NCBI GenBank assembly: GCA_021307315.1 | Contig: JAJSPD010000005.1 | Span: forward strand, 1,054,001 to 1,118,000 | DNA: 64,000 nt | Source of the DNA: Bisporella sp. PMI_857 | Taxonomy: Eukaryota; Ascomycota; Leotiomycetes; Helotiales; Helotiaceae | Direction of reading: 5' to 3' | Shown here: positions 21,609-35,707 of the stretch, piece by piece | Numbering within the stretch: position 1 is the stretch's first letter | Layout of the letters: each line of letters starts with the position of its first letter | Made by a program: the position numbers and the translations under genes | The notes under the pieces: generated by a model | Database searches by the model: none | What the model was told of the DNA's origin: nothing | Seen by the model: the letters and a program-made list of their open reading frames with translations, nothing else

Positions 21609-22971
21609 TCTGGGCTACGTCTGTGATAATGCTATGAATGGATCTTTGGGGGCTAAGGTCGGTTCGATTCGGTGTTGGGTTTCATGATGCACTTCACCAA
21701 GCGCTGGGTTCTGATTTCAGGTGTTGGGCTGTTTTTGGGCGACGTCTCTCTTTCTTTTTTGGTTATTTGAAGCGAGTCCACTTGTTCGAGTACGTTTGCG
21801 TTTCAGGGACGATCTTACAATTCCGCACACGGAAAAACTCTCTAGATTGGGTTCTACAGGGGAATCATTTTTAGGCAGGTCTCTTTTTTTACGGCTGCAA
21901 GGCTATCAGGCCACATCATCTCATGCCTTCCAAAGGCATTTGCAAGGGGAAATGGAGTTGCGTCCGGACTTCTTGTTAGGTTTATCTTTGATTAAATTTT
22001 TTATATATCCTGGCGGGTGTCAGTGAGCTATACAAATTGTCAGTGGGCTATACAAATTGTCGGCAAGATTGGGACTAGAGAAACCAGATTAATATAATGC
22101 TAGGCACATAATACACAACTCTCCACAAAACACACAAGAAGCATCAATTCTCCGTTGTGATGTGCGGTCCGTGGCTGATTCTGTTGGCTAATGTGGCTGT
22201 AGTAAAAAGATAAACAAAAAAAAAAAAAAAAAAGGAAAAGGAAGAGAAGAGCGATCTGTCCCCTTCCTCCAAATGCCTAGTCTGATAACAGCGTAGCTAG
22301 CTAACCTGTCTCGAGAACGGTTCTCCGCTCATGCGTACATTACCACAGCCTAACATTTTACCCGAGCAAACCCTATTCAGACTAGAGACTCCCCGAATAT
22401 ATCATGCATTCACAGTCAAACCATCTCGCAAATCACATAGTCACGTAGCCCAAGTTCCCTAAGACAACAAAGATAGCAAGATAAAGTGATAAGATTCAAA
22501 TCGTCATCTACTCTCTCCTACTAAAAAGTTCGAGTTGCAGCGCAGCCAAGGCTGTCTCTCGCTCTCTCATGGCCTTCCCAGATCATTTTTTCCCCTCCTA
22601 TTTTTATAACCCTTTTTTTTTCCGATCTGGTACCAATTCCTTGTCCAGAGACCAAGTCACGCCCTCTGCATGTGTCTCTTACTTATCCTTTTCCGTCCCC
22701 CATGATTTTCCATGCCTGGCATCTTCCTCATTCGGTACAGAAGATGTGGCATATGCATTATCAAGAAACAACGAAATCGCGCAAAAACCGTCCGTCAAAG
22801 AAAATATGCGGAGGCTGCAAAAAAGTGCCGCGGATTCGGCTTCTGTGTGGCGCGTCAGGACCGGCCTGGCGCTGGTGTGTGTGTGTTTATTTGCAAAGGG
22901 AAATAGCCGTAGCGAATGATTTGGCCTTGTTTTTTTTCCTCTTCTCATCCTAGGGTCATGGGACTCCTCAT
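21609..22971. other. Spacer with a small duplication and A-tract
   Basis: A 20-bp unit is directly duplicated with one mismatch at 22019-22038 and 22039-22058 (core CTATACAAATT). A run of about 18 A lies near 22215-22233. The 116-codon frame at 22569-22919 is Phe/Ser-rich without recognisable motifs. The rest is probably the 3' ends of the flanking convergent genes. Confidence 0.45.
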
Positions 22972-23892
22972 TCATCGACGGACGACGATCCCGTGGCGGC
23001 GCGAGCTGGATGGGATATATTCCTCATCATCCTCAGAGGAGCAGCAGGATGACTCGTCGCTGTAGCCGCAACGGGCACCGCCGCAGTCGAGCTTGACGCG
23101 ATCGCCGCTGCGCGTGATACCGTAGCGCTCGCACGAGCAGGCCGAGCCGCCGGAGCTGTAGCCTGAGAGCGACGAGGCCGAGCTTGGCGAGTCTGAGCGG
23201 CTGGAGAGACTTGAGCCGACGGACGATGGTGGGCTGTTGGAAAGCTCGTAGCCGTAGTCGTCGTAGAATTCCGTGGCGCCGAAGCGGGACGTCAGCTCCT
23301 CGACAGTTGGGGCATCGTAGTTGATGATGTTCTTGGTTGCGTGTGGAGTGACTGGCTTTGGCGACTTGATTTGTGAAACGGACAACGGACGACCTTTGGG
23401 GATGTCGACTGTTAAGTGAGAGTCGCGGCGGGATTCACGGCGGGATGATGAGTGCTTGGACGAAGATGAGGAGTGCTTAGATGAAGATGAAGAGTGCTTG
23501 GATGAGGAAGAGGAGTGCTTGGAGGAGCTCTTCTCTGAGGAGTGTCTTGACGAGCTGCTGCTGGACTTGGATGAGGAAGACTTGCTGGATCGCTCATGGG
23601 GAACATCAAGAATGTTCAAGACTCGTCCTGTGGTGGGTTCGGTGGTGGAGGCTTGTCCGGGGTCGTGGGAGACATGGTAGCCATCAATGATGTAGTAGTA
23701 CCAGTATCTCTGTCCAGGTTGGAGGATTGCGCCCTGGAATTTGAATGTACCTTTCCATCCGCCGGATTTTGAGGAAGACTTGTCCTTAGAGAGTGGGAGC
23801 TGTCCCTCGTAGTTGTCCCAAGAGCCAAGAAGATGGACGGTCTTGACACCGGAAGAAGTGCGCAAAGCAAATGACAATTGAACGGCAGACAT
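22972..23892 (-). CDS. EsdC-like protein with AMPK-beta-type glycogen-binding domain
   Basis: Single exon, 306 residues. Residues about 1-95 form an E-set/CBM48 fold like the AMPK beta subunit: VQLSFALRTSSGVKTVHLLG, SWDNYEGQLPL, GGWKGTFKF, YWYYYIIDGYHVSHDP. A Ser-rich linker contains four near-perfect SSSSSKH-type repeats. The C-terminal part has TVEELTSRFG and a Cys-rich patch (ACSCERYG, GGARCGYSDESSCC). The same layout is known for Aspergillus nidulans EsdC, needed for early sexual development, although public records often label it 'GTP-binding protein'. I see no GTPase motifs. The repeats are encoded by 21-bp tandem units at about 23450-23530 and may vary between strains. Confidence 0.8.
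   Translation of the reverse strand: MSAVQLSFALRTSSGVKTVHLLGSWDNYEGQLPLSKDKSSSKSGGWKGTFKFQGAILQPGQRYWYYYIIDGYHVSHDPGQASTTEPTTGRVLNILDVPHERSSKSSSSKSSSSSSRHSSEKSSSKHSSSSSKHSSSSSKHSSSSSKHSSSRRESRRDSHLTVDIPKGRPLSVSQIKSPKPVTPHATKNIINYDAPTVEELTSRFGATEFYDDYGYELSNSPPSSVGSSLSSRSDSPSSASSLSGYSSGGSACSCERYGITRSGDRVKLDCGGARCGYSDESSCCSSEDDEEYIPSSSRRHGIVVRR
23450..23530. repeat. 21-bp tandem repeat inside EsdC-like gene
   Basis: Three full units and one partial unit begin GAGTGCTTGGA and differ by a few bases. On the minus strand each encodes a Ser run followed by Lys-His. Because 21 is a multiple of three, gain or loss of units keeps the frame. Confidence 0.75.
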
Positions 23893-24189
23893 GATGTACG
23901 GCTTATTTACTGCAAGTGGTCGAAAATTGATGCAATTTGTTCGAGCAAGAAGAGCTAGTTCTTGAGGATTGTTTCGGTGGATTATGTGGTAAAAATTAGG
24001 TTGTTGACCAGCAACTGAATATTAGAATGTAAGGAAGAGTGGTATTAGGGTGAGCACAGCTCAAAAAGGTCGGCGTAAAACAAAAAAGGACAACGATTAT
24101 AGAAGGGACTAGCTCTCGAAGATTGACTGCTTGCTGAAGGAAAGAAGAGGAGAATCTAAAGTTGGGATTTCCCAGCCCTTTATGGGTGG

Positions 24190-25340
24190 TCAGCCAGTGT
24201 GGCCTAGCAGACCGGAATCAAGAGCATTCAAAGTGGTGATGAGGGGAAGGTTCACTCGGTGACCAGGGCTGATTGGAATAGTATGCACTTGCAAAGCCTC
24301 TAATCGTGCTCTATTGGCCAGAATGTCTAGAGTGCAGCTGACTTTGCTCTTTACAGTTGCGTACGCGCCGGGACTTGTACTCGTGCCTCCAATGATAATG
24401 TACATCCATAGCTGTAAATGCAGATACGGGAGCTAACCCGCTTCGAGAGGCTGGCGACTAAATCCTAGCAAGCGCCAGCTAATCGGAAGTCTGAAATCCT
24501 GGTTGGCAATCCTCGCTTATGCCCCCCATTAACAACCATCACCAGGCTGGCAGCAAACATCGGCCCAATCAAGTTCCCTTGCACGGCGATCACGATGTGA
24601 TATCGATAGAACCAATTGCCACGAATAATTGGTGCCACTGTAGAGGTTACCGCAATTTGGTAGAAAGAGCTGATGGATGCTACGCGGATCAATCCGAACA
24701 GGCGATAATGCTGGTAGAGATACTACCCACCCTGATGCAGATGACAGGTCTCGCAGCATTCTCTACAGGGAAAATTGACAAGATCGTCTTGGACCGGCTC
24801 CATCCATGGCACTGGTGATAGCAAGCCATGAAATCTCATGTATATGGGGTTGTACGAATCGTGGTGCAGAGCAGGGAAGATGTATCTGCATGAAGAAACA
24901 GGATAATCGATTCTTGCCACATAACGATGGCTGTATAAGCTTATAGCTCAGCTCATAGGTTTGAGGAATAAGACATATCAAGGATATCGAGGTCCATATG
25001 AACGTAATCATGGACCACTTTCCCCATCCGGATACAGTTGTAGTACACACTTCAGATGGCAGCATGCAGGTAAGAGAAAAGCTTAACCCCAAGAACTATC
25101 CGGGAAGCTTCTATCGAGCCTGTCTGCCTCTTCCCCCCGTTCAGCGGCTGTGGGCCAGTGTGACGACAGATACGTGCTGTATGCAATGTGATGGGAAATT
25201 CTCCGACTCTTCCTCGAGTCAAAATGCGTGCGTGGGGCATAAACGCGGAAGTGGGAATCGCGATATCGACAATGATGCGGCAAAATGCAGTAATTCTCTC
25301 TGTGCGTCTTTTAGACTCGGCGGGTAAGTAGGCAGACAAG
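24190..25340 (-). pseudogene. Possible remnant of a membrane-protein gene
   Basis: Several overlapping minus-strand frames in different phases look protein-like and hydrophobic. Examples are GLIRVASISSFYQIAVTST, FMQIHLP after a WTSISLICL helix, and FAASLVMVVNGG. They cannot be joined into one frame by obvious introns, and stop codons interrupt each. I recognise no family. A decayed multi-pass membrane gene is one reading; chance open frames are the other. Confidence 0.25.
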
Positions 25341-27362
25341 ACAAAAACAAGACGTACACTAGTAATTGAATATCATCGGGGTGTATTCGGCTCAAATTAC
25401 GTACCTAGAATCTGATGTCCGAAGTTGCTTTGTCCTTGTGATAGATTTTGAACCGTGCTTTTCCGCAGAGTTGATGATCTAAAAATAGATCTACAGCAAG
25501 AATGGTCTGACACATTGCCTATAGAGCCTTGGCTGACTAGAAAGGAGTTGATTTGAATACCTTAAGGAGCTGAGAATTGGAATGTACCATCTCGATTCAG
25601 AACAAAATACTTAGATTTTACTTCAGAATTTGTCATCAGTCTGACGGTACTCAACGGATCATTCGATGAGAGTGAAGGTAGTCCTAAGAGTATTCTGTGG
25701 CTATATGTAATACACGACCTTCTAGAATGTCTATTTCCTGAGTAACTGCATCATGAAGTACAGAGACGAAAAGAGCGGCCGTTACTTGCTGGCATGGAAT
25801 GTCAAGCTTGGGCATAAGTTATATCGGAATCAATTGTTTGGGACTTGTCACATTAGAAAGAACTATGTGAGAGCTATAGTACTTGGATCATATCACCAAG
25901 TTCATTTTCCAAAATTTTCATCCTTAAACGAGAGATGCCATAATTTTATGGATTGTAGCAACAGTGGACTTATGTATCAGGCTTAATGGCACCTGATTTC
26001 TGCTAAAATACACATAGCACCGTGTTGCTGTGACCAAACACCTATGGCGATTCATGGAAAGATTCAACCTCATGTTTTCAATCGAGGCGCGAAGGAGATT
26101 GGAGAGTAAAATAAAATATCAATTACACTTAATCTGCCAGTGCTACCAAGGGAATGGTTTCTGATAGGTTCCATGTGATTCAACCAAATAGACACAGAGG
26201 GACGCCACTCTTCCAATCTCTACGTAGGAAAAAAAAATTATATCTGGTTCAAAATAAAGATGTAGACATGTTCCTACGTCCTCAGCAAGTTTGAATATGA
26301 TTACGTATGGAGATCTTCAATCTCAAAAGCCTGTCCGATCAGAATCCGAGATCTTTCGAGGAGCCGGACACAGTGACAATGCGAGACTAAGTCTGCCGTC
26401 TAGATTCCTGTAGATGCTTCTGGACTGGTCAATGACGCCTTTCAGCGACTGCTGTCCCAACCAAGATATACCATTCTAGCTCGTGAGTAGGCGCATGCAT
26501 TAAGGGGACCTCCAGTGCGCTTGCAGGAGTATCCGAATTCAATGCTGGTTGTATGAAAGCATTGATCGATTGCATGTTACAAATTTACAGAAAGCTATAG
26601 ACGCTAGCCAGAATAGAAAAGCATGGAACTGGGATATGCCAGCTGTCAGTCAAAAAAGCTGCATCTATCCCAGGGAATGAATCCACTTCACAGCTTCCTC
26701 ATTTTCATCCAAAGGTCTAACTGCAAAAATCCATGCCTATATTTGTTGGATTCAACACTATTGAAACACCATGAGCACCACCAGTGAAAGGCTACCTAGT
26801 GCAGAGGAGGTCCAGATATCTCTATCTCTGAGCAGAAGGAGGAATGAGCGTAGCGAAATGCTGTAGAATTGAAGTCGCGCTCTCGCAAACATGAATTACG
26901 TGTTCAACTCGAAGATGGCTATTTTTGCTTGTTACGAAAAGCTTTATCGTTCGAAATTCGTATGAATAAAGAGGGTCTTCTGTTCAAGCTATTTCGAGCC
27001 TGGCCGAATGGTCCTGGGCGAGAAAGAGCGACAAGTAATCATGTCATCCATCACCGTTTATACTATATGCGGCCTTAACGTTAACGCCAGTGAATTGCAA
27101 ATACCGAGGATCTCGAGACAGCCAACGGTGATGAAATGACGTATCTTGATTATCAAGCAATACCCAACATACTGTACTGGAGTTCGGGTCGAAGCTAGAA
27201 GCGTCGCGACGCGCAGTTGCCCCTTTTAAAAATGGAGTTTAAGGGAGTACGGGAAGCGGATTTAGAAAGAAACGGGTATCGGAAGATGAGCATCCTGGGT
27301 CAGTTATGAAATTATTGTGGTTCGGTGTGTTTTAGGAGCAAATATGTTTCGCTGTAACGGAA

Positions 27363-27513
27363 GGGCCGAGAGAGAGAGAGTGAGAGTGAGACAGTGAGAC
27401 AAGGGGTAGAGAAGGGGGGTTTTCTTCCTTTCTTTTTTTTTTTTTTTTTTTTTTTTTTCATGGTTTGCATTTTCTGACGGGGCGAAGAGAGAGAATGTGT
27501 GTGTGAGAGAGAG
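27363..27513. repeat. Purine tracts flanking a T26 run
   Basis: GA/GTGAGA-rich runs lie at about 27363-27415 and 27481-27513. Between them is an uninterrupted run of 26 T (27433-27458). The plus strand thus switches from purine-rich to poly-T and back. Long homopurine/homopyrimidine runs are common slippage sites. Confidence 0.8.
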
Positions 27514-28087
27514 GGACGCCACATTCGTCATAGGTCAGATACCACTCCATGACAGCAAACATCCCCTCCTCTTTCTATAGTGTTAGCACAATTCATACTG
27601 GATTTACTTCATGAATTACTCACACAAGCCACTATCTACATTATGTCTATTTCAGAAATTGACTGGTTGGGTCCAGGAGGCAGCTCAAATTGCATTCCCA
27701 CCAGACCCTACGGAGTCGACCCAAATGTGGTGGGCCGTTGCTACTTAACTATAGTCAAAGGGCAGCTAAGCAATTCCGAGTCGAGCTTTGCAGGCTCGTT
27801 TCCAGATCTTCTTCAGGGATGATGAAGAAACTTGTCATCCTTAACGAATCAAACCGCTCGGCACCGACAGAAATCGAACGCACCCTGATTACCTAAGTGG
27901 GTACTTGGTGTGCCTCGGTCATAGCGGTTTCTGTACAAGCTTATCGCAGTGGCGTCCAAATAAAAGCCGTTACCATCATAATAAAAAGTCTCTTCTTGCC
28001 CTTCCATACCCCCCTCAATTCATTCTCAATTGATTTCTCCTTTGGGCCATATCACTTAAAACTGGACATCCGTGCAGCGCCGTCAAG

Positions 28088-30064
28088 ATGAATTCCGAAG
28101 ATTTAAGAACAGAGCTGGATGAGGAAGATGCTCAACGCGCATTCTCCTACAATGGAGCTACTGCGCCGCATACGAGACCCAGCAATGAGATTGAACGGAT
28201 TCCAACTGCTTCCAGCAGCTCAACTTCCTCATCCGAGGGTTCGGCGAGACTACGAGAAACCGGAGGTATCAGCCGCATACCGACACAGCGAGATCTCGAG
28301 CGTCACCCTACGGAATTAGAACGTATACAGACCAGCAGAAGCCAACATCAAGGAACCGTGGGCAGAACCTTCACGTCCAAGAGCAGAGAAAGTAGGCGGC
28401 CACTGCCTGAAATGGGAATGGGCAAGCCATATCCTCCGCCCCTACCAGATCAAGAGGAATATGTCGTTGAATTTGACGGCCCAAATGATCCTCTACATGC
28501 ACAGGTTAGTATTCTTGTCTGTTTGTTTGTTTTTGTGGCATGGATGGATTGTTTGTTTCGTGATCAACGCCTAACTTTTCGTTACAGAATTGGCCGATGA
28601 AAAAGAAGGTCTGGACAGCTGTAATGCTGGGGTACACAACCCTCATATCAGCCTTCACCTCCAGTATCTTCTCCACTGCGACACGAACCATAGCTGTCGA
28701 ATATCATGTCAGCACCGAAGTTGGCCTTCTCGGCTTGGCCTTCTACGTCCTTGGATTTGCCCTCGGGCCGCTCTTCTGGGCGCCTCTGAGTGAGCTGAGA
28801 GGTCGACGAATGCCCTTAGTCGTCTCCATGTTTGGATTCTCAATTTTTCAAATTGCCGTTGCGGCTGGGAAGGATCTTCAGACTGTATTGTTATGCAGAC
28901 TGTGGGGAGGCATCTTTGGAGCTTGCCCTCTTGCGGTCGTTGCCGCCGTCTTTTCAGATATGTTTGACAACAGAACTCGAGGACTAGCCATCACTGTTTT
29001 CTCCATGACTGTTTTCACTGGCCCGCTTCTCGCACCATTTATTGGAGGTTTCATTGTAGAGAGTTCCCTTGGATGGAGGTGGACTGAATGGTAGGAATCC
29101 CCCCAGCTTCATCTTACATGATAGCTAACGCTTCATCAGGCTTGTCGCCATCATGGGCTTTGTCTCATTCTTTATCAACTTCCTCTTCCTCGAAGAGACA
29201 TATCCACCCGTAATTCTAATTTCCAAAGCCGCTGAACTCCGCAGAAGAACCAAGAACTGGGGTATCCATGCCAAACAAGAGGAAATTGAGGTTGACTTCC
29301 GCGAGCTCATCACCAAGAACTTCTCTCGACCAATGCGTCTGCTTTTCACCGAGCCGATAGTATTCCTGTTGTCGATTTACATGGCCTTCATCTATGGGCT
29401 TCTGTACCTCTTTCTTACAGCTTACCCAATTGTGTTCCAACAGATCCACGGCATGTCGGCCGGCGTTGGAGGTCTTCCATATTTTGGCATGATTATTGGA
29501 ATGTTGTTAGCGGGTTTGTATATCGCTTTGACTCAAACCAGCTACAACAAAAAGCTAGCTGCCAACAATGGCGTCCCCATCCCCGAGTGGCGTCTCCCGC
29601 CGGTGATCATTGGCGGTATCGCATTTGCAGGCGGTTTGTTTTGGTTTGGCTGGTCAGGTTACAGAGCTGACATCCACTGGATCGTCCCAACACTGTCAGG
29701 TCTCTTAACTGGATTCGGTCTTTTATCTATTTTCCTCCAGGCTCTTAATTACCTCGTGGACGCCTATCTTATGTTCGCAGCTTCGGCTATCGCAGCCAAC
29801 ACATTCCTTCGAAGCTTGGCAGGCGCTGGCTTCCCTATGTTTTCCTTGTATATGTTCAAGTCTCTAGGCGTCGAGTGGGCTGGCACACTCCTGGGGTGTG
29901 TTGCAGTCTTGTTAGTGCCTATCCCGATCGCCTTCTACAAGTATGGCCGCAAGATCAGAGAGCGTAGTCATTTTGCTCCGACAAAGCCGATGGTCGCACC
30001 AAGCGAAGAGGAGGAAGGAGCCGCTATTCCAATTGAGAAGAAGACCGGCGAGGATACGGTTTAA
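28088..30064 (+). CDS. MFS transporter, DHA1 drug/polyamine type
   Basis: Three exons (28088-28504, 28588-29090 and 29140-30064) give 614 residues. A long, polar cytosolic N-terminus of about 140 residues (Ser/Glu/Arg-rich) is followed by 12 predicted helices. The first helix block begins at NWPMKKKVWTAVMLG. The motif-A loop reads APLSELRGRR, and a motif-C-like stretch reads FTGPLLAPFIGGFI. The central loop holds ILISKAAELRRRTKNWGIHA, typical of the DHA1 branch with yeast Tpo1-4 and Candida Flu1. These proton antiporters export polyamines, fluconazole, mycophenolate or related toxic compounds from the plasma membrane. The true substrate cannot be read from sequence. It stands alone, with no biosynthetic cluster next to it. 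Confidence 0.9.
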
Positions 30065-33000
30065 GAATATAGTTTCAATGTTTGCGAATAATTTTTAATT
30101 GGAGAATGTCTTTATATGGGCTGGAAAGTTGAGCAAGGCGTTGGATTTGATACCAAAAATCTTGAATTTACGGGTGGAAATCTTATCTTCAGGGGATGAG
30201 AATGTGCATATTTAGCGAAATAAAGGCAAACCTAATGATCCCTTTGTGTTTGCTACTTTATCCTTGAAAGTTTATTGTATCGAGACTGTAGTTTATACGC
30301 CACACAATCCCCAAATTCCAAATCAAAGCAATCCTAATTGAATCTAAGCGAGCTTCCAAAAGGTGGCAGTTCATCAACAGCTCCACACGAAACAGAACAC
30401 TCTCATCATAAAAGCTTAATAGCAAGCTAAGCCTCCTCTGCTGGCCCGAAACAGATAACCTCATTTCACCAAAATGCCACGACGCGTTTTCTTACATAAG
30501 GACAACACCAGGCAAGCTCCCGTGTAAACGTCCAAGCCCGGCTCCAAACATTCACTTTTACAGACCTACGGTTTACGCGGCGCATACAAAGACTTGCACG
30601 GGAACCCTTGAATATCGTACGTTATTTTTTTGATTTTTTTACTACATGCGAATACTTCCCCTTCAGTCGTAATCCCGAGAACCTGCCTGCCGTGCTTTTC
30701 TTGGTTGGAGTGCGCACGGGTGGTATATATGGATGTTGCGTATCAGCGTTTAGGATCGTCGTATCGCAGCGGTGGTGGTTGGAGAGGAAGGCATTGTTGG
30801 TATCTAATTTACTGTATCATTCTCTGGTATGTAAATCTGCCGTCTAGCATCCGTCTTGCGAGGGACGTTTTCATATGTCTGCCATTGACGGGATTCAACA
30901 TGGTTTTTAGCGGTTTGTTAGGCCTGGTGCTTTTGGTTAGGCTTTGTGGAACTATATTTCATTTCTTTTTGTTATTCTCGCTTTGGATTTCCTTTGCTTT
31001 GGGTTGCTGTTTGGTTTGGTTTGGTTTGGTGGAGGGGTTGAATGGGATGGTGGGGTAGGTGGATGGGTCTGGTTTGTGGGTTGTATGGAGGGTTGATGAG
31101 GAAGCTGTTCCCGTTCCCAATGTTGAAAGTTAGACGACACACAGGTTGATGTATGGGAGGGATAGTTTTGTAAGGCCATAGGGCGATTGTTCAGATGTGA
31201 TGTAGTCTTAGGGAGCCGGGAAATAGATAGGCTTGGATGGTTTTGCATCGGGTAGTGATTGGTTTTGTAATAGTGGTCCGGTGGCAACAAGGTTGAGCAT
31301 GGATGAGCTTGATATGTAGAGTATAGAAAATGCGAGAAATTTTATGTGATTTAAGAGTATGATGTGAGACCTCTAGAAACAATGTTGTTGCTTTTGGAAA
31401 GTGAAAAGTTGTCTTCTTTGTACTTAATACTCTCTAACTTCATGGGAAGCGGATGGCGAAGGCGAGATGAGATCCTATTTGCTTCAATTTAAGATAATGG
31501 AGTCAAAAGTAAGTATTGCGGCTACTTTCGTTCTGCACCTGGTGTTTATTGGTCTTTGTAAGGCGAGATTCACGGTTATGTGCTGGCGGACTCGACTAGA
31601 CGGGGCTAAGGCAGATGAGAATTAGTTGTGGTAACGTGGCATTGTGGTATTACCATGCTGTCACTAGAGACGTGTTAGAGATATCTGCCGCTGTCCAATC
31701 TCAGCCAGAACTGTGCTTTAATCTCATTTTTGCGAAGTTTGGTGTAGCTGCAGATTCTCAGGTAGACAGCCACCAGCAAGGTATATCCAAACCCAAGAAG
31801 AAGTTTGTCCACATCATCAGCGTTGTGACCAGAAATATTGCTGCAAAACTTGCTCTCTTGTGCTCGCTCCGCATCTGTGTCTCGTATATCTTTACGAAAT
31901 CTTTTCCTCATTTATGTACATGCGAGTGTGATCGGAAAGGCTGGGGCTTTCAAAATTACCAAACATCATAAGTGGCTAAAGCTCTGCAAGGGGAATTCCG
32001 ACCCCTACCACAGAAAACTTAGTTCGCACCTGATTAAAAGTTATCTTTAATCAATTTGTATCATATTGCCGCACTGGCGGACGCGATCTGAAAAGCTGGA
32101 GGTGTAAGTTTAACTAACATCGCATTGCATAATCTGGTCCTTGTAAAGGCGTCCCAGTATCCTGCCGCAGAATTCGGTCCGCACCTTACTGAAACTGAAC
32201 TTTATTGAGCTTGCATTATATCAATGTACTGGCAGACTTGGTTTACAGGGTTGGCAGCGTGAGTGTTACCAACAATTATGAGGTGACTAGAGTCCTCCGA
32301 ACCCGTGTTCATCACAACTACTGTAAAACTTGTTCCGCACCTGACGGAGACTAATATCTGTAAAGTCTTCAACATCTTAAAATCCTGGCGGACTTGATTT
32401 GGAGCACTGGTGACCGAAAAATTGTGCTGCCATCGAGAATTGTGTATGTGGAGTACCCCCAGATCCATTCCTTTATACCTTGGTGCTCCGCCCCGTTACT
32501 ATGATTGATAAAAACATGGTAAATTAGGTCAGTCTTTGGTTTGACCATCTGGCATGTCGCCCTTCGAATTTCGGGCGTTCGAATCATTGGCATTTATATA
32601 GAAGGATGGGGCTTTGGAGGTAGATATCAAGGCTGGTTAGATTAAGTGGGAAAAGCAACTTAAGAAAAGATAAATGCTATTCTAGAAAAGCTGTCAGGGG
32701 CATTTAATTCTTCAATGGAGAGGTTACCAGCCTCTTGATTGGTCCGGTCAATGTTCGGGCCGCAGCGCTAAAAGCTGGCGATTCAACAACATCGTCACCA
32801 GATTGCCAGGGCTCCGAAGCACTATTTAATATCATCAACAACAAAGCACCTCGAGGGGGCGTTCTATACAGGATCAAAGTAGCGAGGAATGATCACAGCT
32901 TTACGCAACTCTACCAGGTCCAATAAATCTACCGGCATTACCAGCCTGTTCTCCAAGGATTAGAATTCGTGGGAGCTAGCTCCATACCTCGACGTGGGGT

Positions 33001-33094
33001 AAAGGCTAAACCTTAATTTCTCCACGACCATACGGACTTGCAAATCCAGTTCTCGAATCATCACACACATACAAACCGGACGAAGATTGCAGAT
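30065..33094. other. 3-kb spacer upstream of SNF1
   Basis: The left third is probably the MFS gene's 3' region. From 30600 to 31300 the plus strand is G/T-rich, giving a spurious Pro/Thr/Asn-rich minus frame (30952-31290). The right part carries the degenerate 155-bp-period tandem repeat. Just before SNF1 a CACACACATACA run sits in the probable leader. Confidence 0.5.
31540..32440. repeat. Degenerate tandem repeat, period about 155 bp
   Basis: A motif like TTCCGCACCTG recurs at 31869, 32024, 32179 and 32335, at spacings of 155, 155 and 156. A second motif like CTGGCGGACTTG, then a GCTGG or TTGG block, follows 50-60 bp later in each copy (31919, 32074, 32229, 32395). A further copy pair at about 31543 and 31583 is two periods to the left. 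Copies have diverged strongly. The period is not a multiple of three and stops interrupt all frames, so the array is probably non-coding. Confidence 0.7.

Positions 33095-35707
<2,613 letters not shown>

Larger units (their letters stand above)
23893..28087. other. Gene-poor 4.2-kb region
   Basis: No complete gene is evident. It contains a possible decayed coding region on the minus strand (about 24190-25340), then roughly 2 kb of AT-rich sequence with only short frames (25350-27300), then the purine/poly-T tract at 27363-27513. The last part is probably the promoter and leader of the MFS transporter gene. Confidence 0.45.

Noticed and set aside
22569..22919. 116-codon plus frame
   Set aside because: Low-complexity Phe/Ser composition, overlapped by several other frames of equal length, no recognisable motif.
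27830..27900. Possible tRNA-like segment suggested by AATCGAACGC
   Set aside because: No matching A-box or cloverleaf stems could be paired.
30952..31290. 112-codon minus frame rich in Pro, Asn and Thr
   Set aside because: It arises from a G/T-biased strand and not from protein-like sequence.
32202..32468. 88-codon minus frame with internal similarity (NQVRQ and NQVCQ)
   Set aside because: The similarity comes from the 155-bp DNA repeat; the period is not a multiple of three and stops interrupt other units.
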